Below, in pieces: positions 1 through 8,400 of a stretch of DNA of 19,967 nucleotides. Each line of letters begins with the position of its first letter. Position 1 is the first letter of the stretch. The translations under genes and the position numbers were made by a program. Origin of the DNA: an uncultured Collinsella sp. (GTDB lineage Bacteria; Actinomycetota; Coriobacteriia; Coriobacteriales; Coriobacteriaceae); NCBI GenBank assembly GCA_900541665.1, contig UQKV01000041.1, positions 1 through 19,967 of the forward strand. Direction: 5' to 3'. The notes below the pieces were generated by a model, which made no database searches, was not told where the DNA came from, and saw nothing but the letters and a program-made list of their open reading frames with translations.

Positions 1-2244
1 ATGATTGGCTACACGCGCACGCCCGAGGCCATCAAAAACGCCTTTACCCAGATCATCCTCAACATGCTGGGCGGTATCGCGTTTTTGGCCGGACTCATGT
101 ACCTGCACGTTAACGGCATGCCGCTGACCATCTCGGGCATGATCGAGCTTGCCGGCGCTGGCACCGCGCAATCTGCGCTGCTGGTGATGCCGGTCGTTCT
201 GCTGTCGCTCGCCGCACTCACCAAGGCCGCACAGATGCCGTTCCATACTTGGCTGTTGGGTGCCATGGTTGCCCCCACGCCCACGAGCGCTCTGCTGCAC
301 TCGTCAACCATGGTCAAAGCCGGCGTGTTCCTGATGGTCAAGCTGAGCCCGCTCTATGCCATCTATCCCGTGACCGGCTTTATGGTCACGAGTGTGGGTG
401 CCATCACGTTTTTGCTCGCTGCCCTCATGGCCATTTCGCAGAGCAACGCCAAACGCGTGCTCGCGTACTCCACCATTTCCAACTTGGGCCTCATCAGTGC
501 CTGCTTGGGTGTCGGCGCGCCCGAGGCCGTATGGGCGGCCATCTTCCTGATCCTGTTCCACACGGTGGCCAAGTCGCTGCTGTTCCTGTGCGTGGGCACG
601 GCCGAGCATCATATCGGCAGCCGCAATATCGAGGACATGGACGGTATGTTCAGCCGCATGCCGCACCTGACGCGTCTGATGATGCTGGGCATTATGGGCA
701 TGTTTGTGGCGCCGTTTGGCATGCTCGTGTCCAAGTGGGGCGCCCTGGTGGCGTTTGCACAGACCGGCAACGTGCTCATGATCATGGTGCTGGCCTTTGG
801 CTCGGCCGCGACGTTCTTCTTCTGGGGCAAGTGGCTTGCCAAGCTTTCGGGCGTCGACCCCACGGCTCAAAACGTTGAGGTCAATGTCCATAAGACCGAA
901 TGGATGGCCCTCAACACCATCGCCGCGCTGCTGATTCTGTGCTGCGTGGCGTTTCCGGTTATCTCGAGCGGTCTGGTGTCGCCTTACCTCGCCATGGTGT
1001 TTGGCCGCGTGCCGTACGTTATTGGCAAGGACGCCATGTATCTGATGGTGGTTATCGTGGCTTTTATCGCCGTGGTGCTGCTGACTTCATTCCGCGTGAG
1101 CAACAAGCCGCACGTCAACGTGTACCTCTCGGGTGTGGGAACCGACAAATATCGCCATTTCCGCGGCTCGATGGGACACGAGGTGAAGGCCGAAAAGCGC
1201 AATTGGTACTCGGAGGACGCCCTTGGCGAGAAGCGTATTGGCCCCGCGGGCAGCGTCGTGTGCTGCAGCATTATCTTGTTTGCGCTGCTGTGTTGCGCGT
1301 GGATTGGACCCGAGAGACTTGCCATGAGCGCGCCCTCGGTGCTGCGCGGCAAGTATTTCGAAGGTTCGGGCGTCGTGGGCATATTTATTGGTACCGTGGT
1401 GTTTGCCCTGCTGGCGCCTTTGGTTGGTGGCCTGATCGACGGCGTTGACCGCAAACTTTCGGCCCGTATGCAGGGCCGCGTGGGTCCGCGCTTGCTGCAG
1501 CCCTTCTACGACGTTGCCAAGCTGCTGCGCAAAGCCCCTGCCAGCGTAAACACCATGGACGATACCTATATGGCGTGCGCGCTCATCTTTACCGTCGTGG
1601 GCGGCGGCATCTTTGTGTCGGGCTCTAACACGCTACTGTGCGCTTTTATGGTGACGCTCGCCGCGATCTTTGTGGTGTTGGCGTCCGCCTCGACGCAAAG
1701 CCCGTTTGCCCAGGTTGGCGCCGATCGTGAGTTACTGCAGGTTATGAGTTACGAGCCCGCCGTTTTGCTGATGAGCGTGGGCCTGTACCTTGCCACCGAC
1801 AGCTTCGATTCCATCGCCGTGACGGGGCAGTCGGTCCCCATCATCGTGTACAGCGCACCCATTTTCCTCGCGTTGCTCGCGGTGCTTACCATCAAGCTGC
1901 GCAAGTCGCCGTTTGACCTTTCGTACTCGCATCACGTGCATCAGGAGATCGTCCAGGGCGTCGCCACCGAGATGAGCGGCGGCACGCTGGCCAAGATGAC
2001 CCTTATGCACTGGTGCGAGACCGTGCTGTTTTTGATGTGGGTGGGCATGTTCTTTGTCTGGGACAACCCGGTGAGTTGGGTTGTAGCCCTGGTCGTGATG
2101 GCCGCGACGTACTTTGTCGAGGTGCTTATCGACAACACCTTCGCGCGCAGCACCTGGCGCAGCTGCTTTAAGCTCGGCTGGGGCGTGGCGCTGGTGTTTG
2201 GCCTGCTCAACCTTATGCCCATCCTCGTCGACGTGTTTATTTAG
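1..2244 (+). CDS. Ech-type hydrogenase membrane subunit, EchA-EchB (NuoL-NuoH) fusion, N-terminus cut by window edge
   Basis: Membrane arm of an energy-converting [NiFe] hydrogenase, probably moving H+ or Na+ as electrons pass from ferredoxin to protons. The visible protein (747 residues) has two family modules in one frame. Residues 1 to about 440 resemble the NuoL/M/EchA antiporter: an LTKAAQMPFHTWL segment with K75, then APTPTSALLHSSTMVKAG with K106, KRVLAYSTISNLG near 151-163, and HTVAKSLLFL with K191. Residues about 445-747 resemble NuoH/EchB: the quinone-module signature RMQGRVGPRLLQPFYDVAKL near 489-508 and a QEIVQGVATEMSG segment near 650-661. No stop codon separates them. In E. coli Hyf/Hyc and in methanogen Ech these are separate subunits. 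The first codon shown is ATG, but EchA proteins are much longer upstream, so the true start lies outside the window. The stop codon overlaps the Shine-Dalgarno of the next gene. Confidence 0.88.
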   Translation: MIGYTRTPEAIKNAFTQIILNMLGGIAFLAGLMYLHVNGMPLTISGMIELAGAGTAQSALLVMPVVLLSLAALTKAAQMPFHTWLLGAMVAPTPTSALLHSSTMVKAGVFLMVKLSPLYAIYPVTGFMVTSVGAITFLLAALMAISQSNAKRVLAYSTISNLGLISACLGVGAPEAVWAAIFLILFHTVAKSLLFLCVGTAEHHIGSRNIEDMDGMFSRMPHLTRLMMLGIMGMFVAPFGMLVSKWGALVAFAQTGNVLMIMVLAFGSAATFFFWGKWLAKLSGVDPTAQNVEVNVHKTEWMALNTIAALLILCCVAFPVISSGLVSPYLAMVFGRVPYVIGKDAMYLMVVIVAFIAVVLLTSFRVSNKPHVNVYLSGVGTDKYRHFRGSMGHEVKAEKRNWYSEDALGEKRIGPAGSVVCCSIILFALLCCAWIGPERLAMSAPSVLRGKYFEGSGVVGIFIGTVVFALLAPLVGGLIDGVDRKLSARMQGRVGPRLLQPFYDVAKLLRKAPASVNTMDDTYMACALIFTVVGGGIFVSGSNTLLCAFMVTLAAIFVVLASASTQSPFAQVGADRELLQVMSYEPAVLLMSVGLYLATDSFDSIAVTGQSVPIIVYSAPIFLALLAVLTIKLRKSPFDLSYSHHVHQEIVQGVATEMSGGTLAKMTLMHWCETVLFLMWVGMFFVWDNPVSWVVALVVMAATYFVEVLIDNTFARSTWRSCFKLGWGVALVFGLLNLMPILVDVFI

Positions 2245-2256
2245 GAGGCGGCATTC

Positions 2257-2847
2257 ATGGATCATAAAATGTCGCGCTCGCCGTGGGTTATTCATTACGA
2301 CGGCTCGAGCTGCAACGGATGCGATATCGAGGTGCTGGCCTCGCTCACGCCGCTGTTTGATGCGGAGCGCTTTGGCGTGGTCAACACCGGCAACCCCAAG
2401 CATGCGGATATCTTTTTGGTGACGGGGTCGGTCAATGCCCAGAACCTGCCCGTCGTGCGCCAGATCTACAACCAGATGCTCGAGCCCAAGTGCGTGGTGG
2501 CGTGCGGCATCTGCGCGTGTTCGGGCGGCGTGTTCCGCGATGCCTATAACGTGATCGGCGGCGTGGACCGCGCGATTCCCGTGGACGTGTACGCGCCCGG
2601 GTGTGCCATTCGCCCCGAGACGGTGATCGATGCCATCGTGGAGGCGTGCGGCATCCTGGACCAGAAGGAGGCCGTGATGCGCGCCGGCGGCGACCCGCTT
2701 ACCGTGGGCGGTGCCACTACTTGGGACGGTGGCGTTGAACTGGGCGAGGACGGGTTTGTGGCTGCGGCTGAGGCCGGGGCCGGTGTCGACGCAGGCACGG
2801 CTGACGGACCCGCTGGGACGCCAGCCGCTGCAAAGGAGGCCGAGTAA
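2257..2847 (+). CDS. echC: Ech hydrogenase small subunit EchC (NuoB-like, proximal [4Fe-4S])
   Basis: Electron-transfer small subunit that passes electrons to the NiFe centre in EchE. The NuoB-family cluster ligands are visible: C19 and C22 in SSCNGC, C86 in GICACSGG, and C116 in APGCAIRPE. The conserved domain ends near residue 150. A 45-residue Gly/Ala/Glu-rich tail follows (about 150-196), which is unusual for the family. The start is ATG at 2257, eight bases after AGGAGG (2243-2248); that Shine-Dalgarno overlaps the stop codon of the upstream gene. A second ATG at codon 5 is less well spaced. The gene ends in a TAATG overlap with echD, so translation is probably coupled. The assignment to the Ech class rests on the gene order and on subunit sizes. 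Confidence 0.9.
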   Translation: MDHKMSRSPWVIHYDGSSCNGCDIEVLASLTPLFDAERFGVVNTGNPKHADIFLVTGSVNAQNLPVVRQIYNQMLEPKCVVACGICACSGGVFRDAYNVIGGVDRAIPVDVYAPGCAIRPETVIDAIVEACGILDQKEAVMRAGGDPLTVGGATTWDGGVELGEDGFVAAAEAGAGVDAGTADGPAGTPAAAKEAE

Positions 2848-3533
2848 TGCAAAAGGCTATCTATACTACCGTCGGGATCGATGAACTGTTGCCGCATGTG
2901 CAGGCGCTCAAGGGCGTCGGCGCGCGCTTTGTGCAAATGCACGCTGAACGCAACGTCGACGACGGCTCGTATCGCTTGGTCTATACGTTTATCAACGTTC
3001 GTGCTGCTCAGGAGCATATTGCGCAGGACGGCAGCTATGCGATCGAGAACCTGGTGGTTGAGGGCATCGACCAGTACCAGGAGATTCCGTCCATCAGCTC
3101 GTATTACCCCGCGGTGTTCCCGTTTGAAAATGAGGCCCACGACCTGTTTGGCCTTGCCATCACCGACATGCAGATCGACTTTAAGGGCTTTTTCTACCAG
3201 GTTTCGACTGCCGAGCCCATGAGCGTTATCACGCCCGAGGTGAAGGCCGCGCGCGAGAAGGCCATGAAGGTCCGTGCCGCCGCCGAAGCCAAGGCGCGCA
3301 AGGCCGCTGCCGAAAAGGCCGCCGCTGCTGCGGCTGCTGCAGGGGAGGGCGCTGCGAGCGCCGGCGATGCCGCGGGCTCCGATGCTCAGCACGATGAGGC
3401 TGCTGCGAAGGCCGCGCTCAAGGCTGCCGAGATGGAGGCAAAGCTCGCTGCCATGGATCCCGAGAAAGCAGCCAAGGTCCGCGCAGCGCTTGCCGCCAAG
3501 GCCGCCCGCGACAAGCAGAAAAAGGAGGCGTAA
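2847..3533 (+). CDS. echD: Ech hydrogenase subunit EchD (NuoC-like) with long Ala/Lys-rich C-terminal tail
   Basis: Soluble-arm subunit homologous to the 30-kDa NuoC subunit of complex I. It is expected to bridge small and large subunits and has no cofactor. The family signature is the stretch YPAVFPFENEAHDLFGLAI near residues 90-108. The conserved domain ends near residue 125. The remaining 100 residues are strongly biased to Ala, Lys and Glu, include an eight-alanine run, and look like a charged helix or coiled coil. EchD proteins are normally about 120-140 residues, so nearly half of this one is extension. The start overlaps the echC stop (TAATG) and has AAAGGAGG at 2832-2839. The next gene's Shine-Dalgarno (3521-3528) lies inside the tail's last codons. 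Confidence 0.85.
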   Translation: MQKAIYTTVGIDELLPHVQALKGVGARFVQMHAERNVDDGSYRLVYTFINVRAAQEHIAQDGSYAIENLVVEGIDQYQEIPSISSYYPAVFPFENEAHDLFGLAITDMQIDFKGFFYQVSTAEPMSVITPEVKAAREKAMKVRAAAEAKARKAAAEKAAAAAAAAGEGAASAGDAAGSDAQHDEAAAKAALKAAEMEAKLAAMDPEKAAKVRAALAAKAARDKQKKEA

Positions 3534-3538
3534 GGCCC

Positions 3539-4627
3539 ATGGCACATCGCTCCGTCATTCCGTTTGGCCCGCAGCACCCGGTGCTGCCCGAGCCGCTTCA
3601 TCTGGACCTGGTGATTGAGGACGACCGCGTTCTCGAGGCAATTCCGCAGATCGGCTTTGTGCACCGCGGACTCGAGAAGCTCACCGAAAAGCGCGACATG
3701 CACCAGTTTGGCTACATCGCCGAGCGCATCTGCGGCATCTGCGCCGTGGGCCACAGCTGCGGCTATGCCAGCGCCTGCGAGCGCATGCTCGACATCGAGG
3801 TGCCTGGCCGCGTGCAGTATATCCGTACCATTTTGCACGAGCTTTCGCGCATTCACTCGCACCTGCTGTGGCTGGGCCTGCTCGCCGACGCCTTTGGCTT
3901 CGAGGCGCTGTTCTATCGGTCGTGGACCCTGCGCGAGCAGATTCTCAAGATCTTTGAGAGCACGTGCGGCGGCCGCGTGATTCTGTCGATCAACGAGATC
4001 GGCGGCCTTAAGCACGATATCGAGGACTCCGAGCTGGCAGGCATTGTCCAGACGCTCGATGCCATGCGCCCCGACTACGAGGCTCTGGTGCATACGTTTT
4101 TGGACGACAACAGCTGCGGCGAGCGCCTGCATGGCGTGGGCATGATCAGCAAGAAGGATGCGCTGGAGCTTTCGATGGTCGGTCCGTTCGGCCGCGCCTC
4201 GGGCGTGGACTACGACGTGCGCATGTTTGGCGACGGCGCCTATGCGGACCTGGCTGCGTTTGAGCCCATCGTTGCCACCGATGGCGACTGCTATGCCCGC
4301 TGCCAGGTGCGTTGTGCCGAGGTCACGCAGGCCATGGACATCATTAAGGAGCTTGTGGGCAGGATTCCGCACGACGGGATCGGCGGGCGCACCAAGCTCA
4401 CACCGGCCGACGGCGCTCGCGGCGAGGTTGTGATTGAGCAGCCGCGCGGCGAGGCGTATTACTATGTGCGCGGCAACGGCACCAAGAACCTGGACCGTTT
4501 TCGAGTGCGCACGCCGACGTCGCAAAATCTGGCGGGTCTGACGCATGCGCTGCAGGGCGTGCTCCTTGCCAACGTGCCCATGATTATCCTGACCATCGAC
4601 CCCTGCATTAGCTGCACGGAAAGGTAG
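3539..4627 (+). CDS. echE: Ech hydrogenase catalytic large subunit EchE ([NiFe], NuoD-like)
   Basis: Catalytic subunit carrying the NiFe(CN)2CO site that interconverts H2 and protons. Both nickel-binding motifs are intact: RICGIC (C65, C68) followed by H72, and DPCISC (C356, C359) at the C-terminus. This separates it from NuoD, which lacks these cysteines. At 362 residues it matches EchE and CooH lengths and is much shorter than E. coli HycE, which carries a fused NuoC domain. The protein stops at DPCISCTER, the point where most large subunits are cut by a maturation endopeptidase, so no removable C-terminal peptide is encoded. Start ATG at 3539 follows AAAGGAGG (3521-3528) and lies five bases after the echD stop codon. 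Hyp maturation genes are not in the window. Confidence 0.93.
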   Translation: MAHRSVIPFGPQHPVLPEPLHLDLVIEDDRVLEAIPQIGFVHRGLEKLTEKRDMHQFGYIAERICGICAVGHSCGYASACERMLDIEVPGRVQYIRTILHELSRIHSHLLWLGLLADAFGFEALFYRSWTLREQILKIFESTCGGRVILSINEIGGLKHDIEDSELAGIVQTLDAMRPDYEALVHTFLDDNSCGERLHGVGMISKKDALELSMVGPFGRASGVDYDVRMFGDGAYADLAAFEPIVATDGDCYARCQVRCAEVTQAMDIIKELVGRIPHDGIGGRTKLTPADGARGEVVIEQPRGEAYYYVRGNGTKNLDRFRVRTPTSQNLAGLTHALQGVLLANVPMIILTIDPCISCTER

Positions 4628-4634
4628 GCGCGGC

Positions 4635-4976
4635 ATGAGTTTGCTGACATTTGCCAAGACGGCCTTGGGTTCTATGGTCAAGCAGCCGGTCACGGTGTGC
4701 TATCCGCAGGAGAAGCTGACGGCGCCCGAGCGCCTGCGCGGGCATATCGTCAACGACATGGACGTGTGCATTTGCTGCGGTATGTGCGCGCGTCGCTGCC
4801 CGGCGGGCGCGCTCGCGGTCGATCGCAAAGGCGGCACCTGGTCGATTGACCCGTACGCCTGCGTGGTGTGCGGCGAGTGCATCGAAAGCTGTCCTAAACA
4901 CTGCCTGACTATGGATACCGCCCGTACTCCGGTTGCGGCGGACAGGACTCCCACGGTAGAAACCAAACCGGAATAG
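4635..4976 (+). CDS. echF: Ech hydrogenase ferredoxin-like subunit EchF (2x[4Fe-4S])
   Basis: Iron-sulfur subunit (113 residues) of the NuoI/HycF/EchF family. It is expected to receive electrons from reduced ferredoxin and pass them to EchC. Two full cluster motifs are present: C45, C48, C51, C55 followed by Pro, and C76, C79, C82, C86 followed by Pro. The N-terminal 40 residues are basic and hydrophobic, as in NuoI-type subunits. The last 20 residues are low-complexity. The start ATG at 4635 is seven bases after the echE stop; the ribosome-binding site is weak (GGTAGG overlaps that stop). This is the last gene of the operon: a strong hairpin starts 21 bases after its stop. Confidence 0.9.
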   Translation: MSLLTFAKTALGSMVKQPVTVCYPQEKLTAPERLRGHIVNDMDVCICCGMCARRCPAGALAVDRKGGTWSIDPYACVVCGECIESCPKHCLTMDTARTPVAADRTPTVETKPE

Positions 4977-4997
4977 AGCTGGAACAGAGCTGGAATA

Positions 4998-5031
4998 GGG
5001 GCCGGTGGGGCAAAAATGCCCCATCGGCCCC
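4998..5031 (+). terminator. Strong hairpin after the hydrogenase operon, probable terminator
   Basis: A 14-bp stem (4998-5011 with 5018-5031) with one G-T wobble and the six-base loop AAAAAT. It sits 21 bases after the echF stop codon. No T-tract follows, so termination may need Rho or the stem may protect the 3' end. The stem is followed at once by a perfect 14-bp palindrome, CGCGCTTAAGCGCG (5031-5044). Confidence 0.7.
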
Positions 5032-5062
5032 GCGCTTAAGCGCGCGGTTGTGCCGCCGCGAA

Positions 5063-5216
5063 CAAAACTATGCCGGATTACGGGGCTGGATAGCGAACCT
5101 CCGGCCATACGGAAAATCGCAAAAACAAAACCGCAGGTAGATAGCCTGCCGTTTTTCAAAAAATGAGGGTATGGATGAGGGTCCCGACATTAGCCCCGTA
5201 ATCCGGCATACTTTTG
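5063..5216 (+). repeat. Structured hairpin repeat, copy 1 (154 bp)
   Basis: Unrecognised non-coding element. The outer arms, 5063-5087 and 5192-5216, are 25-bp inverted repeats with one mismatch. Inside are an inner stem CCTC/GAGG (5098-5101 with 5177-5180) and CCATAC/GTATGG (5105-5110 with 5169-5174). An apical hairpin GCAGG-TAGATAG-CCTGC (5133-5149) follows the conserved ACAAAACC. Internal spacings (20 nt from CCATAC to ACAAAA, 44 nt from ACAAAA to GTATGG) equal those in the two other copies. It lies in the sense direction downstream of the hydrogenase operon. It could be a structured RNA at mRNA 3' ends, a DNA cruciform, or a MITE-like element; the sequence alone does not decide. Confidence 0.85.
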
Positions 5217-5243
5217 AAATGCCACCATACCGGTGACAGCCCT

Positions 5244-5279
5244 TGATCTCCCATGGACGGAGGAAAACGGATCATTTTT
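5244..5279 (+). repeat. Short GATC-containing repeat, copy A
   Basis: Positions 5255-5278 are identical for 24 bases to 13167-13190; the shared core is GACGGAGGAAAACGGATC. It begins with TGATCTCC and ends GGATCATTTT, so the ends can pair (TGATC with GATCA). The same core follows copy 2 of the hairpin repeat at a similar distance (about 30 bases in both cases). Its function is unknown. Confidence 0.75.
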
Positions 5280-5323
5280 GCCTGATGGCTCCGAGTCGCA
5301 CCTGTTTTCCTGCGAAAACGCCG

Positions 5324-5403
5324 TGTCTCAACTTTGGTGAGACATTTGTCTCACGCCCAAAACAGAATCTGGAACATGTGTCACCTGCCCAAATTGTGTC
5401 TCA
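5324..5403 (+). promoter_or_regulatory. Cluster of TGTCTCA/TGAGACA heptamers upstream of the giant surface protein gene
   Basis: Heptamer TGTCTCA occurs at 5324-5330, 5347-5353 and 5397-5403, and its complement TGAGACA at 5338-5344. Two alternative hairpins share one arm: 5324-5330 with 5338-5344 (loop ACTTTGG), or 5338-5344 with 5347-5353 (loop TT). A related palindrome GGTCTGAGACC is at 5429-5439, just before the Shine-Dalgarno AGAAGGGAG (5442-5450). This looks like multiple operator sites or a switchable leader. No convincing -35/-10 pair was identified. Confidence 0.5.
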
Positions 5404-5455
5404 TTTCGTAACTTTAGGCTGTTGCAAGGTCTGAGACCGCGAGAAGGGAGACGCG

Positions 5456-8400
5456 ATGAGTAAGTACACGAGGGGTCTCTTGGCGGTGATGCTGGCCGTA
5501 GTGCTGGTGTTGCCGGCTGCAGCATTTGCCATGCTGCCCGAGGCCAACGCCAGGTCCAGCACCGGAATGGACGGACCGGCCATGACCGGAAAAACGGTCG
5601 TCGACTACGACACCAGCAACCACTGGAAGTTCTGGGCCGGCGGCTATGACGGCAAAGAAGTAACAACTCAAAACGTCGGCCGAATTTGGACCGACAAGAC
5701 GGTCAAGGCAGTCGAGAGCGGGGATTCGGATTTCCTGACCACGTTGTCGGCCATCTCTTCGACATCCGATACGACGATTTCCGGCAAGCCGCTCGACATC
5801 GTGATGGTGCTGGATGCATCTGGCTCGATGAAGGCTGACATGAGCGGAAAGGACGAAACCAAGCGTATTGATGCGCTGAAGAAGGCCGCCAATAGCTTTA
5901 TTGACACCATCGCCACGCAAAACCAAAGCATCACAGATGAATCCAAGCAGCATCAGGTCGCCATCGTTAAGTTCGCGGGCACAAAGTCCACTGATGTCGG
6001 CAACGGTAAGGATAGATACGGCTACAACTATTCGCAGACCATGAAGAAGCTGACGCTCTGCAAGGGCGAGGACGCGGAGAGCCTTAAGAGTACGATCGAC
6101 TCCATCAGTCCCGCTGGCGCCACGCGAGCCGATTACGGCTTACAACTGGCTGAGGGCATTTCGTCTGATCGCGCCGACGCCAAGAAGGTCGTCGTCTTCT
6201 TCACCGATGGCTCGCCCACGAGTTGGGACGAATTCGAGAACGAGGTTGCCAATGACGCTATCAACAGCGCCAAGAAGATCAAGGATAAAGGTGCCGACAT
6301 TTATACGATCGGTATCTTTAGCGGCGTAAACCCCAGTGCCAACCCCACGGCTGATGGCACAAGCAAAGAGAATAAGTTCATGCATGCCGTGTCGAGCAAC
6401 TATCCTGCCGCCTCATCCAGCATTTCTTCCTGGGACGAATGGACCATCAACTTTGGTGCGCGCGCAGAAAACGCCAATTACTACAAGTCGGCAACTAGTG
6501 CCGACGAGCTCGAGAAGATCTTCGAAGAGATCTCGGGAAGCATTGTCCAGGCTGGTTACCCGACAGAGGTCCATGGCGGTTATGGCGAGCATAAGTCTGG
6601 CTACATTACGTTTACTGACGAGCTGGGCGACTTTATGCAGGTCGACAACTTTACGTCTGTCGTGTATAACGGCACGACGTTTGACAAGCCGACAAAGAAG
6701 ACCGAAGGCAATGTCGACACCTACAAATTTACGGGTGCCGCTGCGAACCTGGTCATCACCGTTCAGCATACCGAAGAGGGCAAGCCTCAGGCCGGCGATA
6801 TCGTAACAGTCAAGATTCCTGCGTCGCTGATTCCGCTGCGCCACTTTAAGATCACCGATGGTGTTCTTACGGTCGACGATACTGAGCCCATCCGGGTGAA
6901 CTACACCTCGAGCGTTAAGAGAGACGCGCTCGACAACCTGTTTGCGCCCGAGAAGGTAGCGGGGCTCAAGGGCTACATCGAGAGCAATACGATCACAGCG
7001 GAGAACGGTTCCAAGATCGTGAACTTCTACGCGAACAAGTGGAACGCTGGCGCGTTGGGCGATACGATCGCAAACTTTGAGCCTGCCGACACCAACCGTT
7101 ATTACTATTTCCAGAAGCAGACTCCCATTTATGTGGATAAGAACTGCACAACGCCTGCGACGGGCTCGCTGGCTGCCGAGGGCATCTATTACTACAAGGA
7201 TGAGTTCGAGGCGAAAGGCACAGACAGTAAGGTCGAGCCCCGCACAGCTATTATTGAGTTTACCGGTGGACATGCCGCGCAGTTTGAGGGCGCAATCGTG
7301 CGCGATGCGAGCGGCAACCTGTCGTTTAGTGAGGGAACCGCGCGACTAGCCTTTATTGACGAACTTCATACCACCAAGGAACTCGTGGGCGGCAACCCTA
7401 CTGGTACCGCGGCCGACGTGCTCAATCCCAAGTGGAACAACACGTCTGCCAAGTCGGACGCCACGGAGGTTGACGTTCACCTGGGCAACAACGGCAAGAT
7501 CAGCTTTAACGTGACGCCGGCAACGGTGGATACCAAGACGAGCTTTGGCCTGACCAAGGTGCTCGAGGGTCGCGATTGGACGGATGCGGATGAGTTTAAG
7601 TTTGAACTCTCCGCGACGTCCGAGAATGACGCCCCGATGCCTGCGTCCACGACTGCAATCGTGCGCAAGGCTGCCCCGGACGACAAGGGCAAGGCTGCCA
7701 TTAACTTCGGCGAGATCACCTACAACAAGCCGGGCGAGTACACCTATGAAGTCCGCGAGGTCAAGGGCGACGCCGGTGGCATCACCTACAGCAAGAACGT
7801 TGCCACGTTCAAGGTGACCGTGGCGGTTAAGGCCACGGGTGGGCTTAAGGCTGACGTTGAAAAGATCTCGGGCGAGACCGAGTTCAAGAACACCTATAGC
7901 GCCAAGACGGAAACCCCGCTGACTCTTGAGGCAACCAAGAAGCTCACGGGGCGCCCGATGGCCGATGACGAATTTAAGTTTGCGCTGAGCTATGCGGAGC
8001 ACGACGAGGTTCTGCTGGATGCAACCAACAAGGGCGGCAAGGTTGAGTTCGGTCCGCTGACGTATACGACCGAGTCGCTTGCCAAGCTGGTCGAGGAAGA
8101 GAAAGCGTCGTTTGACGATAGCTCAGACAAGCCCACGTGGACCATTCGCTACACTGCTGCCGAGCAGACCGGCAAGCTGCCTGCGGGCGTGAGCGCCACC
8201 GTGTCGGCAATTGACGCATGTGTAACCGTTGTCGACAACGGCGATGGTACCCTGACAGCGACGGCTGTCTACGGTGATGCCGGCAACGAGTTTGTGAACA
8301 CCTACACTGCCGCGCCTGTCGAGGCATCGCTTGTGGGCAAGAAGAATCTGCAGGTTCCTTATGGCCTGACCCCGGCTGACATTACCGGTAAGTTCACCTT

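Noticed and set aside
1320..1380. Possible frameshift or missing stop between EchA-like and EchB-like modules
   Set aside because: The frame is continuous with consistent membrane-protein composition on both sides. No overlapping alternative frame carries either family's motifs, so a real fusion is simpler.
4975..4995. Direct repeat AGAGCTGGAA, two copies, at the end of echF
   Set aside because: A short local duplication next to a stop codon; nothing suggests a function.
5243..5434. Small plus-strand frame including GRRKTDHF
   Set aside because: It lies over the short repeat and the heptamer cluster, starts with TTG, and has no Shine-Dalgarno. The shared octapeptide with the frame near 13155 is explained by the repeated DNA.
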